A stretch of 64,000 nucleotides of DNA, from contig JAISUK010000062.1 in the NCBI GenBank assembly GCA_031272075.1, positions 1-64,000 on the forward strand. The letters are read 5' to 3'. The stretch comes from Dysgonamonadaceae bacterium. GTDB taxonomy: Bacteria; Bacteroidota; Bacteroidia; Bacteroidales; Azobacteroidaceae. Position 1 is the first letter of the stretch, and each line of letters opens with the position of its first letter. This document shows positions 17,739-26,172 of this stretch, piece by piece. The translations under genes and the position numbers were made by a program. The notes below the pieces were generated by a model. That model was not told the DNA's origin. It saw only the letters and a list, made by a program, of their open reading frames with translations, and made no database searches.

Positions 17739-18713
17739 ATGATCACTTTTGAAAACGCGCTTGAGATCATCAATGAAAAGATTAAAGAAATCCCTTATCC
17801 GAAGGAACCTAAAAATCTCTATGCGCCGATACAATATATATTGGCATTGAAAGGCAAGAAGATTCGTCCGGCATTGACACTTCTGGCCTGCAACTTGTTT
17901 CAGGACGATATCTCCAAAGCAATTTACCCCGCCTTGGCGTGGGAAATATTCCATAATTTCACGCTGATGCACGACGATGTCATGGATAAAGCTGCCATCC
18001 GGCGTGGAAAACCTACCGTCCATAAGGTCTGGAATGAAAATACCGCCATGTTGTCCGGTGACGCGATGCTGATTTTAGCCTATCGGACGATGACTAAATC
18101 CGAACCGCACTGCCTCAAACAATTGTTGGATCTGTTTTCCGCTACCGCCGCCGAAATCTGCGATGGCCAGCAATACGATATGGAGTTTGAAACTCGCATG
18201 GACGTTACCGAAGCGGAATACCTACAGATGATCCGGTTAAAAACAGCGGTAATGCTCGGCGCATGTCTGAAAACCGGCGGTATTGTGGCAGGTGCGGATA
18301 TCGAAACGCTGGAGCAGTTATACGATTTTGGCATCAATCTGGGACTGGCGTTTCAGATCAGAGATGATTTGCTGGATGTCTATGGCGATCCGCATGCTTT
18401 TGGAAAAATAACCGGCGGAGATATCCTCTGCAATAAAAAGACTTTTTTTCTGGTAAATGTGCTGGAATTTTGCGATGAAAATGACAAAAAAAACTTGTTA
18501 TTCCGGCTCTCCGAACCAAATTTCGATCCCAACGAAAAAATCATATCTGTTACCGCCATGTATGAAAAATACGGATTGAAAGCGCTTGCAGAGGACAAAA
18601 TAACGAAGTTATACGATAAAGCAATGCGAGCCTTTGAGTTGATACACGTCCCCACAGAACGAAAAACCGTGTTATACAATTTTGCCGAACAATTAATCGC
18701 AAGGGAATCATAA
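17739..18713 (+). CDS. Polyprenyl diphosphate synthase
   Basis: Trans-prenyltransferase that condenses IPP with allylic diphosphates. The 324-residue product has the first aspartate-rich motif in LMHDDVMDKA, followed by RRGKPTVHK, and the second in QIRDDLLDVYGD, plus the GEA-type region with CDGQQYDMEFE. The residues before the first motif (FHNFTLM) are not enough to set chain length from sequence alone. The start at 17739 (MITFENALEI) is chosen because the 18 residues before it have no family counterpart. The stop overlaps the tatD start by one base (TAATG), so the two are coupled. Confidence 0.9.
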   Translation: MITFENALEIINEKIKEIPYPKEPKNLYAPIQYILALKGKKIRPALTLLACNLFQDDISKAIYPALAWEIFHNFTLMHDDVMDKAAIRRGKPTVHKVWNENTAMLSGDAMLILAYRTMTKSEPHCLKQLLDLFSATAAEICDGQQYDMEFETRMDVTEAEYLQMIRLKTAVMLGACLKTGGIVAGADIETLEQLYDFGINLGLAFQIRDDLLDVYGDPHAFGKITGGDILCNKKTFFLVNVLEFCDENDKKNLLFRLSEPNFDPNEKIISVTAMYEKYGLKALAEDKITKLYDKAMRAFELIHVPTERKTVLYNFAEQLIARES

Positions 18714-19474
18714 TGATTGATACACATACACATATCTATCTCGATGATTTTGACGTTGATCGTGCGGAAATGCTCGATAGAGCGAAAAGAGTAGGGGTCT
18801 CGAAACTCTTACTCCCTAATATAGACGCAAATACGGTTGAAAAGTTAAACCGGATTTGTGAAGAAAACCCTGATTTTTGCTTCCCGATGATGGGATTGCA
18901 TCCGACAAGCGTCTCAACGAACAGCAAAACGGATTTGTTGCGCATTCGTTCGTACTTAGAACAGAAGAAATACCTGGCAATCGGAGAGATAGGGATCGAT
19001 TTGTATTGGGATCAAACTTATATCTGTGAGCAGAAATCTGCTTTTACGGAACAACTTCGATGGGGGATAGAAATGGATTTGCCTGTCGTCATCCACAATC
19101 GCAATGCTTTTCACGAAGTCAGGGAATGTTTGTCAAACGTGGATACCTCCAAACTCAGAGGTGTATTTCACAGTTTTGCAGGTACTGCGGATGAAATGGA
19201 AGAGCTGCTTGTTTACAAAAATTTTCTGTTTGGAATCAATGGAATTGTGACTTTCAAAAATTCACATCTTCCGGAATATCTGGATCGGATCCCGATACAG
19301 CGCATTGTTACCGAAACCGACGCCCCGTATTTGTCTCCGGTTCCTTTTCGCGGAAAAAGAAATGAACCGGCTTACTTGATTCATATCCTCGAAAAATTAG
19401 CAGCTATTTACCATTTGCCTCCGGAAACGGTCGATAATATTACGTCTGACAATGCTAAACAGTTATTCATCTAA
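18713..19474 (+). CDS. TatD-family metal-dependent deoxyribonuclease
   Basis: The 253-residue TIM-barrel hydrolase shows the TatD metal ligands: HTH near the N-terminus (residues 4-6), GEIGID (about 87-92), VVIHNR, VFHSF and the ETDAPYLSP motif (about 202-210). Family members are 3'-5' exonucleases or other metal-dependent DNases. The ATG overlaps the last base of the preceding synthase stop. A short hairpin follows at 19478-19495, then a long non-coding region. Confidence 0.92.
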   Translation: MIDTHTHIYLDDFDVDRAEMLDRAKRVGVSKLLLPNIDANTVEKLNRICEENPDFCFPMMGLHPTSVSTNSKTDLLRIRSYLEQKKYLAIGEIGIDLYWDQTYICEQKSAFTEQLRWGIEMDLPVVIHNRNAFHEVRECLSNVDTSKLRGVFHSFAGTADEMEELLVYKNFLFGINGIVTFKNSHLPEYLDRIPIQRIVTETDAPYLSPVPFRGKRNEPAYLIHILEKLAAIYHLPPETVDNITSDNAKQLFI

Positions 19475-19477
19475 TCT

Positions 19478-19495
19478 GATATTATTGGTAATATC
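19478..19495 (+). terminator. Hairpin after tatD
   Basis: GATATTA (19478-19484) and TAATATC (19489-19495) form a 7-bp stem with a TTGG loop, beginning 3 bases after the TatD stop codon. It is AT-rich and lacks a following U tract, so termination is likely but weakly supported. Confidence 0.4.
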
Positions 19496-19549
19496 TGATT
19501 ATACAGAATTAATTTTAAGAAAAATAGTTGAGTACAAAAGTTAATGTAA

Positions 19550-19583
19550 ATATTACAATTGTAATATGCATTATCACAATTGT
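19550..19583. promoter_or_regulatory. Two ACAATTGT palindromes 21 bp apart
   Basis: The first site is an 18-bp perfect palindrome at 19550-19567 (ATATTACAA followed by its reverse complement). A second copy of the central ACAATTGT is at 19576-19583. Centre-to-centre spacing is 21 bp, two turns of B-DNA, as expected for paired dimeric repressor sites. The nearest regulator gene is the HTH protein at 20031, but the sites lie about 400 bp upstream of its promoter, so the bound protein is unknown. Confidence 0.45.
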
Positions 19584-19960
19584 AAACGCCGATCACACCG
19601 TAAAAAATACAAATATACTACTCAAAATTCACATTTAAATCCATGTTATACATGCGTAAAATTAGCGTTCAAATGGCATAATAAGAAATTACATGTTTTG
19701 TCTAAATAAATATTACCCAGTAAAATAAACCTCTTATTTAATCCAATTTTCAAATACGGGCGGAGTTTGCTCATCGTCCCTTATAAAAAAATGTATAATT
19801 CAATCATTTACAAGTGTTTTTGTTTTAATAATCAGTAAATTAAGATTAATAATTAAACCTAATTATATTATTGTTAATCTCAATTTTTCATTTTTATCGA
19901 AACAAATGTACGTAAATATCCAAATGTAAATCCAAAAATAAATCAAGAAAACGATTAACG

Positions 19961-19992
19961 TTTGTGTAATTTAATTATTTGTATTACATTTG
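19961..19992 (+). promoter_or_regulatory. Promoter of the XRE-type regulator
   Basis: TTTG at 19961-19964 and TACATTTG at 19985-19992, separated by 20 bp, match the Bacteroidota -33/-7 consensus fully. The start would be near 19999, giving a leader of about 30 bases before the ATG at 20031. Confidence 0.75.
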
Positions 19993-20030
19993 TGCGCTTT
20001 ATGATTCTATAACCTCAAATAATTAATACA

Positions 20031-20501
20031 ATGGTAGAGCGCATAAAAAAAATTTTGGAAAAAGAAGATATGGTTCCATCCCTGTTTGCCGACCGTATCG
20101 GGATCAGTCGTGCAACGATGAATCACATTTTGAATGGACGCAACAATCCCAGTTTAGACGTTGTATCCAAGATACTGATCAAATTTCCGGAGATCGGTAC
20201 GGAATGGTTGATGTTTGGTAAAGGCCCGATGTATAAAGGTGAAAAACATTTCCATCAACCCCATTTATTCGATGATTTCGCGTATAAAACGGAAACAAAA
20301 CCGTCGAAAATGCCTGAAGAACCACGAAAAATCGAGAAAAAACCGGAAGAACCGCGGATAAAGGAACCTGTGAGTCAGCCTCCCGTTATCAAGCAACCGA
20401 AGATCGAAGAATTTCGTTATGAAAAAAGCAGCGCTAAAATCATTGAAAAAATAATTATCTATTTTTCTGATAATACCTACGAAAACTTCATTCCGGAATA
20501 A
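20031..20501 (+). CDS. XRE-type helix-turn-helix regulator with proline-rich linker
   Basis: The 156-residue protein has an N-terminal HTH domain (about 1-60) with the recognition-helix segment ISRATMNHILNGRNNPS and the following WLMFGKGPM. A charged Pro/Glu/Lys-rich linker (about 85-125) contains a repeated EEPR-type unit. The short C-terminal segment KIIEKIIIYFSDNTYENF looks conserved and beta-like and may be an interaction tail. The DNA target and ligand are unknown. The gene lies 73 bp before pyrK in the same direction, but pyrK has its own -7 element, so a functional link to pyrimidine synthesis is only possible. Confidence 0.8.
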   Translation: MVERIKKILEKEDMVPSLFADRIGISRATMNHILNGRNNPSLDVVSKILIKFPEIGTEWLMFGKGPMYKGEKHFHQPHLFDDFAYKTETKPSKMPEEPRKIEKKPEEPRIKEPVSQPPVIKQPKIEEFRYEKSSAKIIEKIIIYFSDNTYENFIPE

Positions 20502-20527
20502 AGTTATGATCTTTTCAGTATTTTATT

Positions 20528-20535
20528 TAATTTTG
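20528..20535 (+). promoter_or_regulatory. Likely -7 element before pyrK-pyrD
   Basis: TAATTTTG matches the TAnnTTTG element, 39 bases before the pyrK ATG. The -33 position holds only TATG, so the promoter is incomplete by eye. Confidence 0.4.
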
Positions 20536-20574
20536 TAGCACAATATTTTTACAAAGAGAAATGAATTATTACAA

Positions 20575-21357
20575 ATGAAAAAATACGTCGCTGATTGGAT
20601 TGTAACTGAGAACAAACGGATAAATCACGATCATTTTTTATTGAAAGTGGCTCTAAATGAGTCCCTCCCGGAGATGATGCCGGGTCAGTTCGTTCAAATC
20701 AAAATCGCTGATTCACCCAATACTTTCTTGCGCCGTCCGATTTCGATCCATTATGCGGATCCACTCAATAATGAGATCGGATTGCTGATTCAGCTTGTTG
20801 GCGCCGGTACCCGCAAATTGGCAGAATTGCGGAAAAATAGCCGCCTAAACCTGGTTTTCCCTCTGGGAAACGGCTTCTCCTTGCCTGATAAATCCCCTTC
20901 TATCAAACGTTTCCTGTTGATTGGCGGCGGTGCTGGCGTCGCGCCGTTGTATTTTCTGGGATCCGCTCTGCTTCGTTTAGGGCATACTCCGGTGTTTCTC
21001 ATCGGAGCGAAGACCGCAGAAGATTTGCTCCTGATTGAGGAATATGAGCAACTCGGAGCAGTCCATCTTACCACCGAAGACGGGAAGGTTGGAGAAAAAG
21101 GCTTTGTTACTAACCATTCATTGCTTAAAACGAACTCATTTGACGGGATTTACACCTGCGGACCACTGCCGATGATGCAGGCGGTGGCGGCGTATGCTAA
21201 ATCCTTTAACTACCCCTGCGAAGTGTCACTCGAAAACAGGATGGCGTGCGGAATCGGGGCTTGTTTGTGTTGTGTGGAAAATACAGTCTCCGGAAACCGC
21301 TGCATCTGCACCGAAGGGCCGGTAATGAATATTGAACAATTGACATGGCAGATCTAA
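20575..21357 (+). CDS. pyrK: Dihydroorotate dehydrogenase electron-transfer subunit
   Basis: FAD/[2Fe-2S] subunit that passes electrons from dihydroorotate oxidation by PyrD to NAD+. The 260-residue protein has the ferredoxin-reductase FAD motif RRPISIH (about 44-50), the nucleotide-binding [12 protein letters not shown] stretch, and the C-terminal cluster ligands in CGIGACLCC and NRCIC. It overlaps pyrD by 13 bases, the usual arrangement of class 1B enzymes. Confidence 0.94.
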   Translation: MKKYVADWIVTENKRINHDHFLLKVALNESLPEMMPGQFVQIKIADSPNTFLRRPISIHYADPLNNEIGLLIQLVGAGTRKLAELRKNSRLNLVFPLGNGFSLPDKSPSIKRFLLIGGGAGVAPLYFLGSALLRLGHTPVFLIGAKTAEDLLLIEEYEQLGAVHLTTEDGKVGEKGFVTNHSLLKTNSFDGIYTCGPLPMMQAVAAYAKSFNYPCEVSLENRMACGIGACLCCVENTVSGNRCICTEGPVMNIEQLTWQI

Positions 21358-22253
21358 ATGTAAAAATAGGAACGCTATCCTTACGAAATCCCGTCACGAC
21401 GGCGTCAGGCACCTTCGGTTATGGCACCGAATACCTGGATTTCATCAACCCGGCGCGTATCGGTGGCATTTTCATGAAAGGCACCACCCTCCTCCCACGC
21501 GAGGGGAACCCGTACCCACGGATGGTGGAAACAGCTTCCGGGATGCTGAACGCCGTTGGCCTTCAAAATAAAGGCGTGGATTATTTTATTTCGTATATCT
21601 ATCCTGAAATCAAGAATTATCCCACTTGCATGATTGTGAACGTATGCGGTTCAACAATAGAAGATTATGTTGCATGCGCAGAAAAAATTGATTCCCTGGA
21701 AGCCATTCCAGCCATTGAATTGAATATTTCTTGTCCAAATGTGAAAGAAGGCGGCATGGCTTTCGGTACCGATTGTAAAAGCGCGGCTCAGATTGTCAAG
21801 GCCGTTCGTAAATCATATTCCAAGACATTGATAGTCAAACTCTCTCCAAACGTGACCGACATTACCGAAATTGCACGTTCCGCTGAAGCCGAAGGCGCCG
21901 ACGCCGTCTCCCTAATCAATACGGTGATGGGGATGGCTATTGATGTGGATAAACGGAAACCTTTCCTGTCAACCGTCACCGGTGGACTTTCAGGCCCTTG
22001 CATCAAACCGATTGCATTGAGGATGGTCTATCAGACACACAAAGCGGTAAAGATTCCCATCATTGGAATGGGAGGTATCGCCAATGCGTCGGATGCGATC
22101 GAATTTATCCTGGCCGGAGCCGCTGCAATCCAAATCGGGACAGCCAATTTCATCGACCCGACTATCTCAGTCCAAATCGTCGAAGGAATCAATGACTATC
22201 TGGATAAACATGGATTCCATTCGGTTCGTGATCTGACAGGTGCATTGGAATAG
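21345..22253 (+). CDS. pyrD: Dihydroorotate dehydrogenase, class 1B catalytic subunit
   Basis: Oxidises dihydroorotate to orotate in pyrimidine synthesis, working with PyrK. The 302-residue FMN barrel shows [13 protein letters not shown] at the N-terminus, the substrate loop [13 protein letters not shown] including the catalytic cysteine, VKLSPNVTD, and the FMN-phosphate loops GLSGPCIKP and GMGGI. The cysteine base and the adjacent pyrK mark the NAD-linked type 1B enzyme. A hairpin directly after the stop separates it from the convergent pfkA. Confidence 0.95.
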   Translation: MADLNVKIGTLSLRNPVTTASGTFGYGTEYLDFINPARIGGIFMKGTTLLPREGNPYPRMVETASGMLNAVGLQNKGVDYFISYIYPEIKNYPTCMIVNVCGSTIEDYVACAEKIDSLEAIPAIELNISCPNVKEGGMAFGTDCKSAAQIVKAVRKSYSKTLIVKLSPNVTDITEIARSAEAEGADAVSLINTVMGMAIDVDKRKPFLSTVTGGLSGPCIKPIALRMVYQTHKAVKIPIIGMGGIANASDAIEFILAGAAAIQIGTANFIDPTISVQIVEGINDYLDKHGFHSVRDLTGALE

Positions 22254-22267
22254 CGCTTCGAAAAGCG
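22254..22267. terminator. Hairpin between pyrD and pfkA
   Basis: CGCTT (22254-22258) and AAGCG (22263-22267) form a 5-bp stem with a CGAA loop, followed on the plus strand by TTTAT. It lies between two convergent stop codons and could serve both genes. Confidence 0.5.
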
Positions 22268-22281
22268 TTTATCGAGGAATC

Positions 22282-23259
22282 TTATATGGACAGTATTCTC
22301 AATGTGTTAAGCAATTCCCTGTTGATCGGCTTATCATTTTTAATCGCCTGTGAGAAAGGAACATAAACAATCTTGTCATCGCGGATGCCAATCATCACAT
22401 TGCGCTGATCTTCCAGCAAAGCCTCAATTGCCGCTGCACCCATCCGGCTTGCCAGAATACGATCGGAGGCCGTGGGAGAGCCACCGCGTTGGATATGACC
22501 CAGAATCGTCACCCGCACATCGTATTGCGGGTATTCTTTTTTTACACGTTCGGCCATTCCAAGCGCTCCGCCGGTCATTTCACTTTCCGCTACCAACACG
22601 ATGCTGCTGTTTTTCGACTTACGGAAGCCATTTTTTATCAATTCTTCCAATTGATCCACTTCGGTGAAGATTTCCGGGATGATGGCGGCTTCTGCTCCTG
22701 CAGCAATGGCGCCGTTCAATGCCAGAAAACCGGCATCGCGTCCCATTACTTCAATAAAAAACAGTCGTTCGTGCGAAGTAGCGGTATCGCGAATTTTGTC
22801 TACCGCATCCATGATGGTATTCAAAGCCGTGTCGTAGCCAATGGTGATGTCCGTGCCGTAAAGATCATTATCTATCGTACCCGGAAGCCCCACAATCGGG
22901 AAATTAAATTCCTGAGCAAAGATGCGTGCACCTGTCAATGATCCATCGCCGCCAATGACGACCAATGCGTCGATGGCTTCTTTTTGCAAGGTCTCGTAGG
23001 CCTGTTTACGTCCTTCAACTGTCATAAATTCCTGAGAACGGGCTGTTTTTAAGATTGTGCCGCCCTGTTGGATGATATTGCTCACGTTGTTCGTTTTGAA
23101 CTCCACAATTTCGTCTGTGATCAGACCGCGATAACCTCGATATATTCCTTTTACTACAAAGCCGTTATAGATTGCGCTTCGTGTCACTGCGCGAATGGCA
23201 GCATTCATTCCGGGAGCATCGCCTCCGGAAGTGAGAATTCCTATACATTTAATTTCCAT
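22282..23259 (-). CDS. pfkA: ATP-dependent 6-phosphofructokinase
   Basis: Commits fructose-6-phosphate to glycolysis. The 325-residue protein has [14 protein letters not shown] at the N-terminus, the GGDGS motif and the LPGTIDND substrate loop. Glycines at the two nucleotide-selecting positions (second Gly of GGDG, and Gly in PGTIDND) indicate ATP, not pyrophosphate, as donor. The length matches bacterial PfkA. It is downstream of radA on the same strand with a 91-bp gap containing its own TATCTTTG element. Confidence 0.95.
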   Translation of the reverse strand: MEIKCIGILTSGGDAPGMNAAIRAVTRSAIYNGFVVKGIYRGYRGLITDEIVEFKTNNVSNIIQQGGTILKTARSQEFMTVEGRKQAYETLQKEAIDALVVIGGDGSLTGARIFAQEFNFPIVGLPGTIDNDLYGTDITIGYDTALNTIMDAVDKIRDTATSHERLFFIEVMGRDAGFLALNGAIAAGAEAAIIPEIFTEVDQLEELIKNGFRKSKNSSIVLVAESEMTGGALGMAERVKKEYPQYDVRVTILGHIQRGGSPTASDRILASRMGAAAIEALLEDQRNVMIGIRDDKIVYVPFSQAIKNDKPINRELLNTLRILSI

Positions 23260-23311
23260 TCTTCTTGCCTTTTGTCGCCCATATATACAGGGCTTTTGTT
23301 GTTTTCGGCGA

Positions 23312-23319
23312 CAAAGATA
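23312..23319 (-). promoter_or_regulatory. -7 element before pfkA
   Basis: The minus strand reads TATCTTTG (23319 to 23312), a full TAnnTTTG match, about 53 bases before the pfkA ATG. No well-spaced TTTG is present upstream, so only this half of the promoter is supported. Confidence 0.4.
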
Positions 23320-23350
23320 AGGATATTATTGCAATTTCGTGTCAATTTTG

Positions 23351-24715
23351 TTATCCGAATAATTCCCTGAAGGCTTCTTCTACTTTTTTTACAGGGATCA
23401 TTTTGATCTGTTTGATTTTATGCCCCAGTCCTTTGAAATTATTATAAGGAATAATGATGGTATTGAACCCCAGTTTTTTCGCTTCTAAAATCCTTTGCTC
23501 TATGCGATTGACAGGTCTGATTTCACCCGAAAGTCCTACCTCGCCTGCCATACAGATATCCGATTCGATTGCCACATCGAGGCTTGAAGAGAGTATAGCA
23601 GCAATGACCGACAGGTCAATGGCAGGGTCGCTGACTTTCAACCCTCCGGCAATATTCAGAAAAACATCCTTTTGCATCAGTTTGAAACCCGCCCGTTTTT
23701 CCAGTACCGCCAACAACATATTCATCCGGCGGGAATCGAATCCTACTGTACTGCGCTGCGGCGTCCCGTATGCAGCTGAACTCACAAGCGCCTGTGTCTC
23801 AAGCAAAAATGGCCTGATTCCTTCAATGGAAGAAGCGATGGCGATGCCGCTCAAGCCTTCATGATTTTGAGTCAGCAACAATTCCGAGGGATTGGACACT
23901 TCGCGTAATCCGTCTTGTCTCATTTCATAGATTCCCAGTTCGGAAGTATTGCCATACCGATTTTTAATGCTTCTGAGGATTCGGTACATGTCGTGCTGGT
24001 CGCCTTCAAATTGAATGACCGTATCCACAATGTGTTCCAGGATTTTCGGGCCTGCAATGTTTCCTTCCTTATTGATGTGACCGATAAGTAGGATAGGGGT
24101 ATTGGTCTTCTTTGCATACTTCAATACCGCTGCCGTACATTCCCGCACCTGGGTGATGCTTCCGGGAGAGGATTCAATCCCTTCGATGTAAATTGTTTGT
24201 ATGGAATCAATTATAATTAGGTGAGGATTAACGTTTTGGATATGTACAAACAATTGTTCTAGCGAAGTCTCGCATACAATATAAACATGTCCATCATCAG
24301 CATAATTCAATCGTTTTGCCCTCAATTTCAGCTGCTTAGCACTTTCTTCTCCCGAAATATAGAGTATCGTGTAATCTTTCAACCGCAATGCGGTTTGCAG
24401 TACCAAGGTCGATTTTCCAATACCGGGTTCGCCGCCGATCAGCACCAGCGAACCGGGTACCAATCCGCCGCCCAGGACACGGTTAAATTCTTCATCGTGC
24501 ATATCAATCCGATGCTCTTCATTGGTATCGATTTCATGCAGTAACAGCGGACGCGACTTGTCGGACGCAACCACGTTTCGCGACAACACAGGTTCATTTA
24601 CCTGTAATTGTTCTTCATACGTGTTCCATGCATTGCAAACCGGACATTTGCCGATCCATTTCGGCGATTCGCTTTGACAATTCGAGCAAATATATACTGT
24701 TTTGGTTTTTGCCAT
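23351..24715 (-). CDS. radA: DNA repair protein RadA
   Basis: RecA-like ATPase/helicase that processes recombination intermediates. The 454-residue protein has the N-terminal four-cysteine zinc finger (YICSNCQ then GKCPVC), Walker A GGEPGIGKSTL, the RadA-specific KNRYG motif, and a C-terminal Lon-like domain with GGLKVSDPAIDL and AGEVGLSGEIRPV. All are typical. It lies between a TPR-protein gene and pfkA on the same strand. Confidence 0.95.
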   Translation of the reverse strand: MAKTKTVYICSNCQSESPKWIGKCPVCNAWNTYEEQLQVNEPVLSRNVVASDKSRPLLLHEIDTNEEHRIDMHDEEFNRVLGGGLVPGSLVLIGGEPGIGKSTLVLQTALRLKDYTILYISGEESAKQLKLRAKRLNYADDGHVYIVCETSLEQLFVHIQNVNPHLIIIDSIQTIYIEGIESSPGSITQVRECTAAVLKYAKKTNTPILLIGHINKEGNIAGPKILEHIVDTVIQFEGDQHDMYRILRSIKNRYGNTSELGIYEMRQDGLREVSNPSELLLTQNHEGLSGIAIASSIEGIRPFLLETQALVSSAAYGTPQRSTVGFDSRRMNMLLAVLEKRAGFKLMQKDVFLNIAGGLKVSDPAIDLSVIAAILSSSLDVAIESDICMAGEVGLSGEIRPVNRIEQRILEAKKLGFNTIIIPYNNFKGLGHKIKQIKMIPVKKVEEAFRELFG

Positions 24716-24765
24716 TTGTTATGTATCAGTAGGAGACCCCAATTTTACAGTTTTGCTGTTAAAAC

Positions 24766-24829
24766 CAGAAATCGAAATACCTAATTAAACATAATAGTAA
24801 TTATCATTAAATAGATACTTCGATTTCTG
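24766..24829. repeat. 11-bp inverted repeat between TPR gene and radA
   Basis: CAGAAATCGAA (24766-24776) and its reverse complement (24819-24829) are separated by 42 AT-rich bases that themselves can fold through ATAAT/ATTAT. It lies after the stop of the TPR gene and upstream of radA on the transcribed strand, so it could be a terminator or processing site. There is no poly-U tail. Confidence 0.4.
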
Positions 24830-24869
24830 ACGGCAATTTCAAGGCGCCTCACAATGGATTAAATCGCAT

Positions 24870-26108
24870 TTATTCAGTATCAGCCGGGGTATTCAATTCC
24901 TTTTCAATTTTTTCAAATTGTTCATTCATATTCAGGTTGTAATAAATACTTCGGAGCGCGTTGATATAATCACGGTCGGCAGGTTTCAACTCATGTGCTT
25001 TTTCAAAGAACGGCAGTGCGCTTTTGAAAATTTCTTTGGCTTTTGCGATTTCTTCGTTATACAATTTATTATCGGAGATATCATTTGCTGCCGCTTGAGC
25101 GTCTACACCTTTATTATAATAGATGCGCCCCATATTTCCGAGCGCTTCAACGTAATTGGGATCAATTTGCAAAGCTTTTTCAAAATATTCCGCAGCTTTA
25201 TCAATTTCTTTTTTGTTTTCGTAAATACGTCCGAGCACGTCATATAATTGAGGATCTTGCGGTTTGCGTTCGATTGCCTTCAGCAGATAATCGACGGCAT
25301 CATCGTAGAGATTGGCATAGATATATTGATTGATCAAACCCAACAGAAAATAAGGTTCATTCGGGAATTTATCTACGCCTTCTTTCAAAGTAGCGATCAA
25401 ATTGAGCGTATCGCCCGCTTGTTCATATTCAAAACAAAGGTATTGATAGACTTCATTGGTCTTGTAGTCATCACTTTTCAGGCTGGTGTACATGTCAATC
25501 GCTTTTTGGCGACCGTCTTCTCCCATCTGTGAAGCTGCGACAGCCGCATAGAATTTTATCTGGGAATACAGCGTGTCGTTCAGTGCGATATTATCTCCTT
25601 TGAACATATCCATTTTGGGAATATCCAGGTAGATCATAAAAAAATCATACGCTTGTTTGTAATCCCTTTTGTCGAAATAAAATGCGCCGCCATTGATATA
25701 ATAAGGCCGGTTTGCATTGATGATCGATTTGATATCTTTGCGATATTTCGGCTTTACTTTTCCTTTGGCATCAGGAAGTTGATCTAATTTGTCTGCCTGA
25801 GTGAAATACGGAATAATCGCCAGCAAACTCTGATACATGGTTTCTTCGTTCGGTTGCTGTCCCAACAATTCTTTCGTTCTTTCCTGATCGAATTGTTTGT
25901 TTTCAATCATTCCTGCAACGTAATACGTTTTTGCATCATCTTTCGTTTCAGGATCAGACATGGCGCCCTTGATAGATGTTCTCGCATCAGCGAGGTTGGG
26001 TTTATCACTTTTAATCTCATTTTCAGCCGATTTAACAGCTTTTTTCTGCCCGAAAGAAGACAATCCGACTGCCAGGCATAGCGCAAAGGTAAATACGATT
26101 TTTTTCAT
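24870..26108 (-). CDS. Secreted tetratricopeptide-repeat protein
   Basis: A 412-residue protein with a signal peptide (MKKIVFTFALCLAVGLSSFGQ) and no lipobox cysteine, so probably periplasmic. The C-terminal half (about 225-400) contains several TPR units, the clearest being around 290-325 with the pattern LYDVLGRIYENKKEIDKAAEYF then ALQIDPNYVEALGNMGRIYY. The N-terminal half has a looser helical repeat pattern. It probably acts as a protein-interaction scaffold; no partner is evident. It follows gyrA by 64 bp on the same strand. Confidence 0.8.
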   Translation of the reverse strand: MKKIVFTFALCLAVGLSSFGQKKAVKSAENEIKSDKPNLADARTSIKGAMSDPETKDDAKTYYVAGMIENKQFDQERTKELLGQQPNEETMYQSLLAIIPYFTQADKLDQLPDAKGKVKPKYRKDIKSIINANRPYYINGGAFYFDKRDYKQAYDFFMIYLDIPKMDMFKGDNIALNDTLYSQIKFYAAVAASQMGEDGRQKAIDMYTSLKSDDYKTNEVYQYLCFEYEQAGDTLNLIATLKEGVDKFPNEPYFLLGLINQYIYANLYDDAVDYLLKAIERKPQDPQLYDVLGRIYENKKEIDKAAEYFEKALQIDPNYVEALGNMGRIYYNKGVDAQAAANDISDNKLYNEEIAKAKEIFKSALPFFEKAHELKPADRDYINALRSIYYNLNMNEQFEKIEKELNTPADTE

Positions 26109-26172
26109 TTTTAATAGCTATTTTTAGTTCAACTTTAATTCAATGAATTTATTTGAGTGTAAAGTTACTGTA

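Larger units (their letters stand above)
19475..20030. other. 556-bp AT-rich non-coding region
   Basis: No convincing reading frame exists on either strand. It holds the hairpin after tatD, a pair of ACAATTGT-centred palindromes (19550-19583), several long A/T runs and a perfect promoter at its right end for the XRE-type regulator. Transcripts of the 3' half would have a short leader of about 30 bases, so most of the region lies upstream of transcription and could be control DNA or an unrecognised small RNA gene. Confidence 0.6.
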
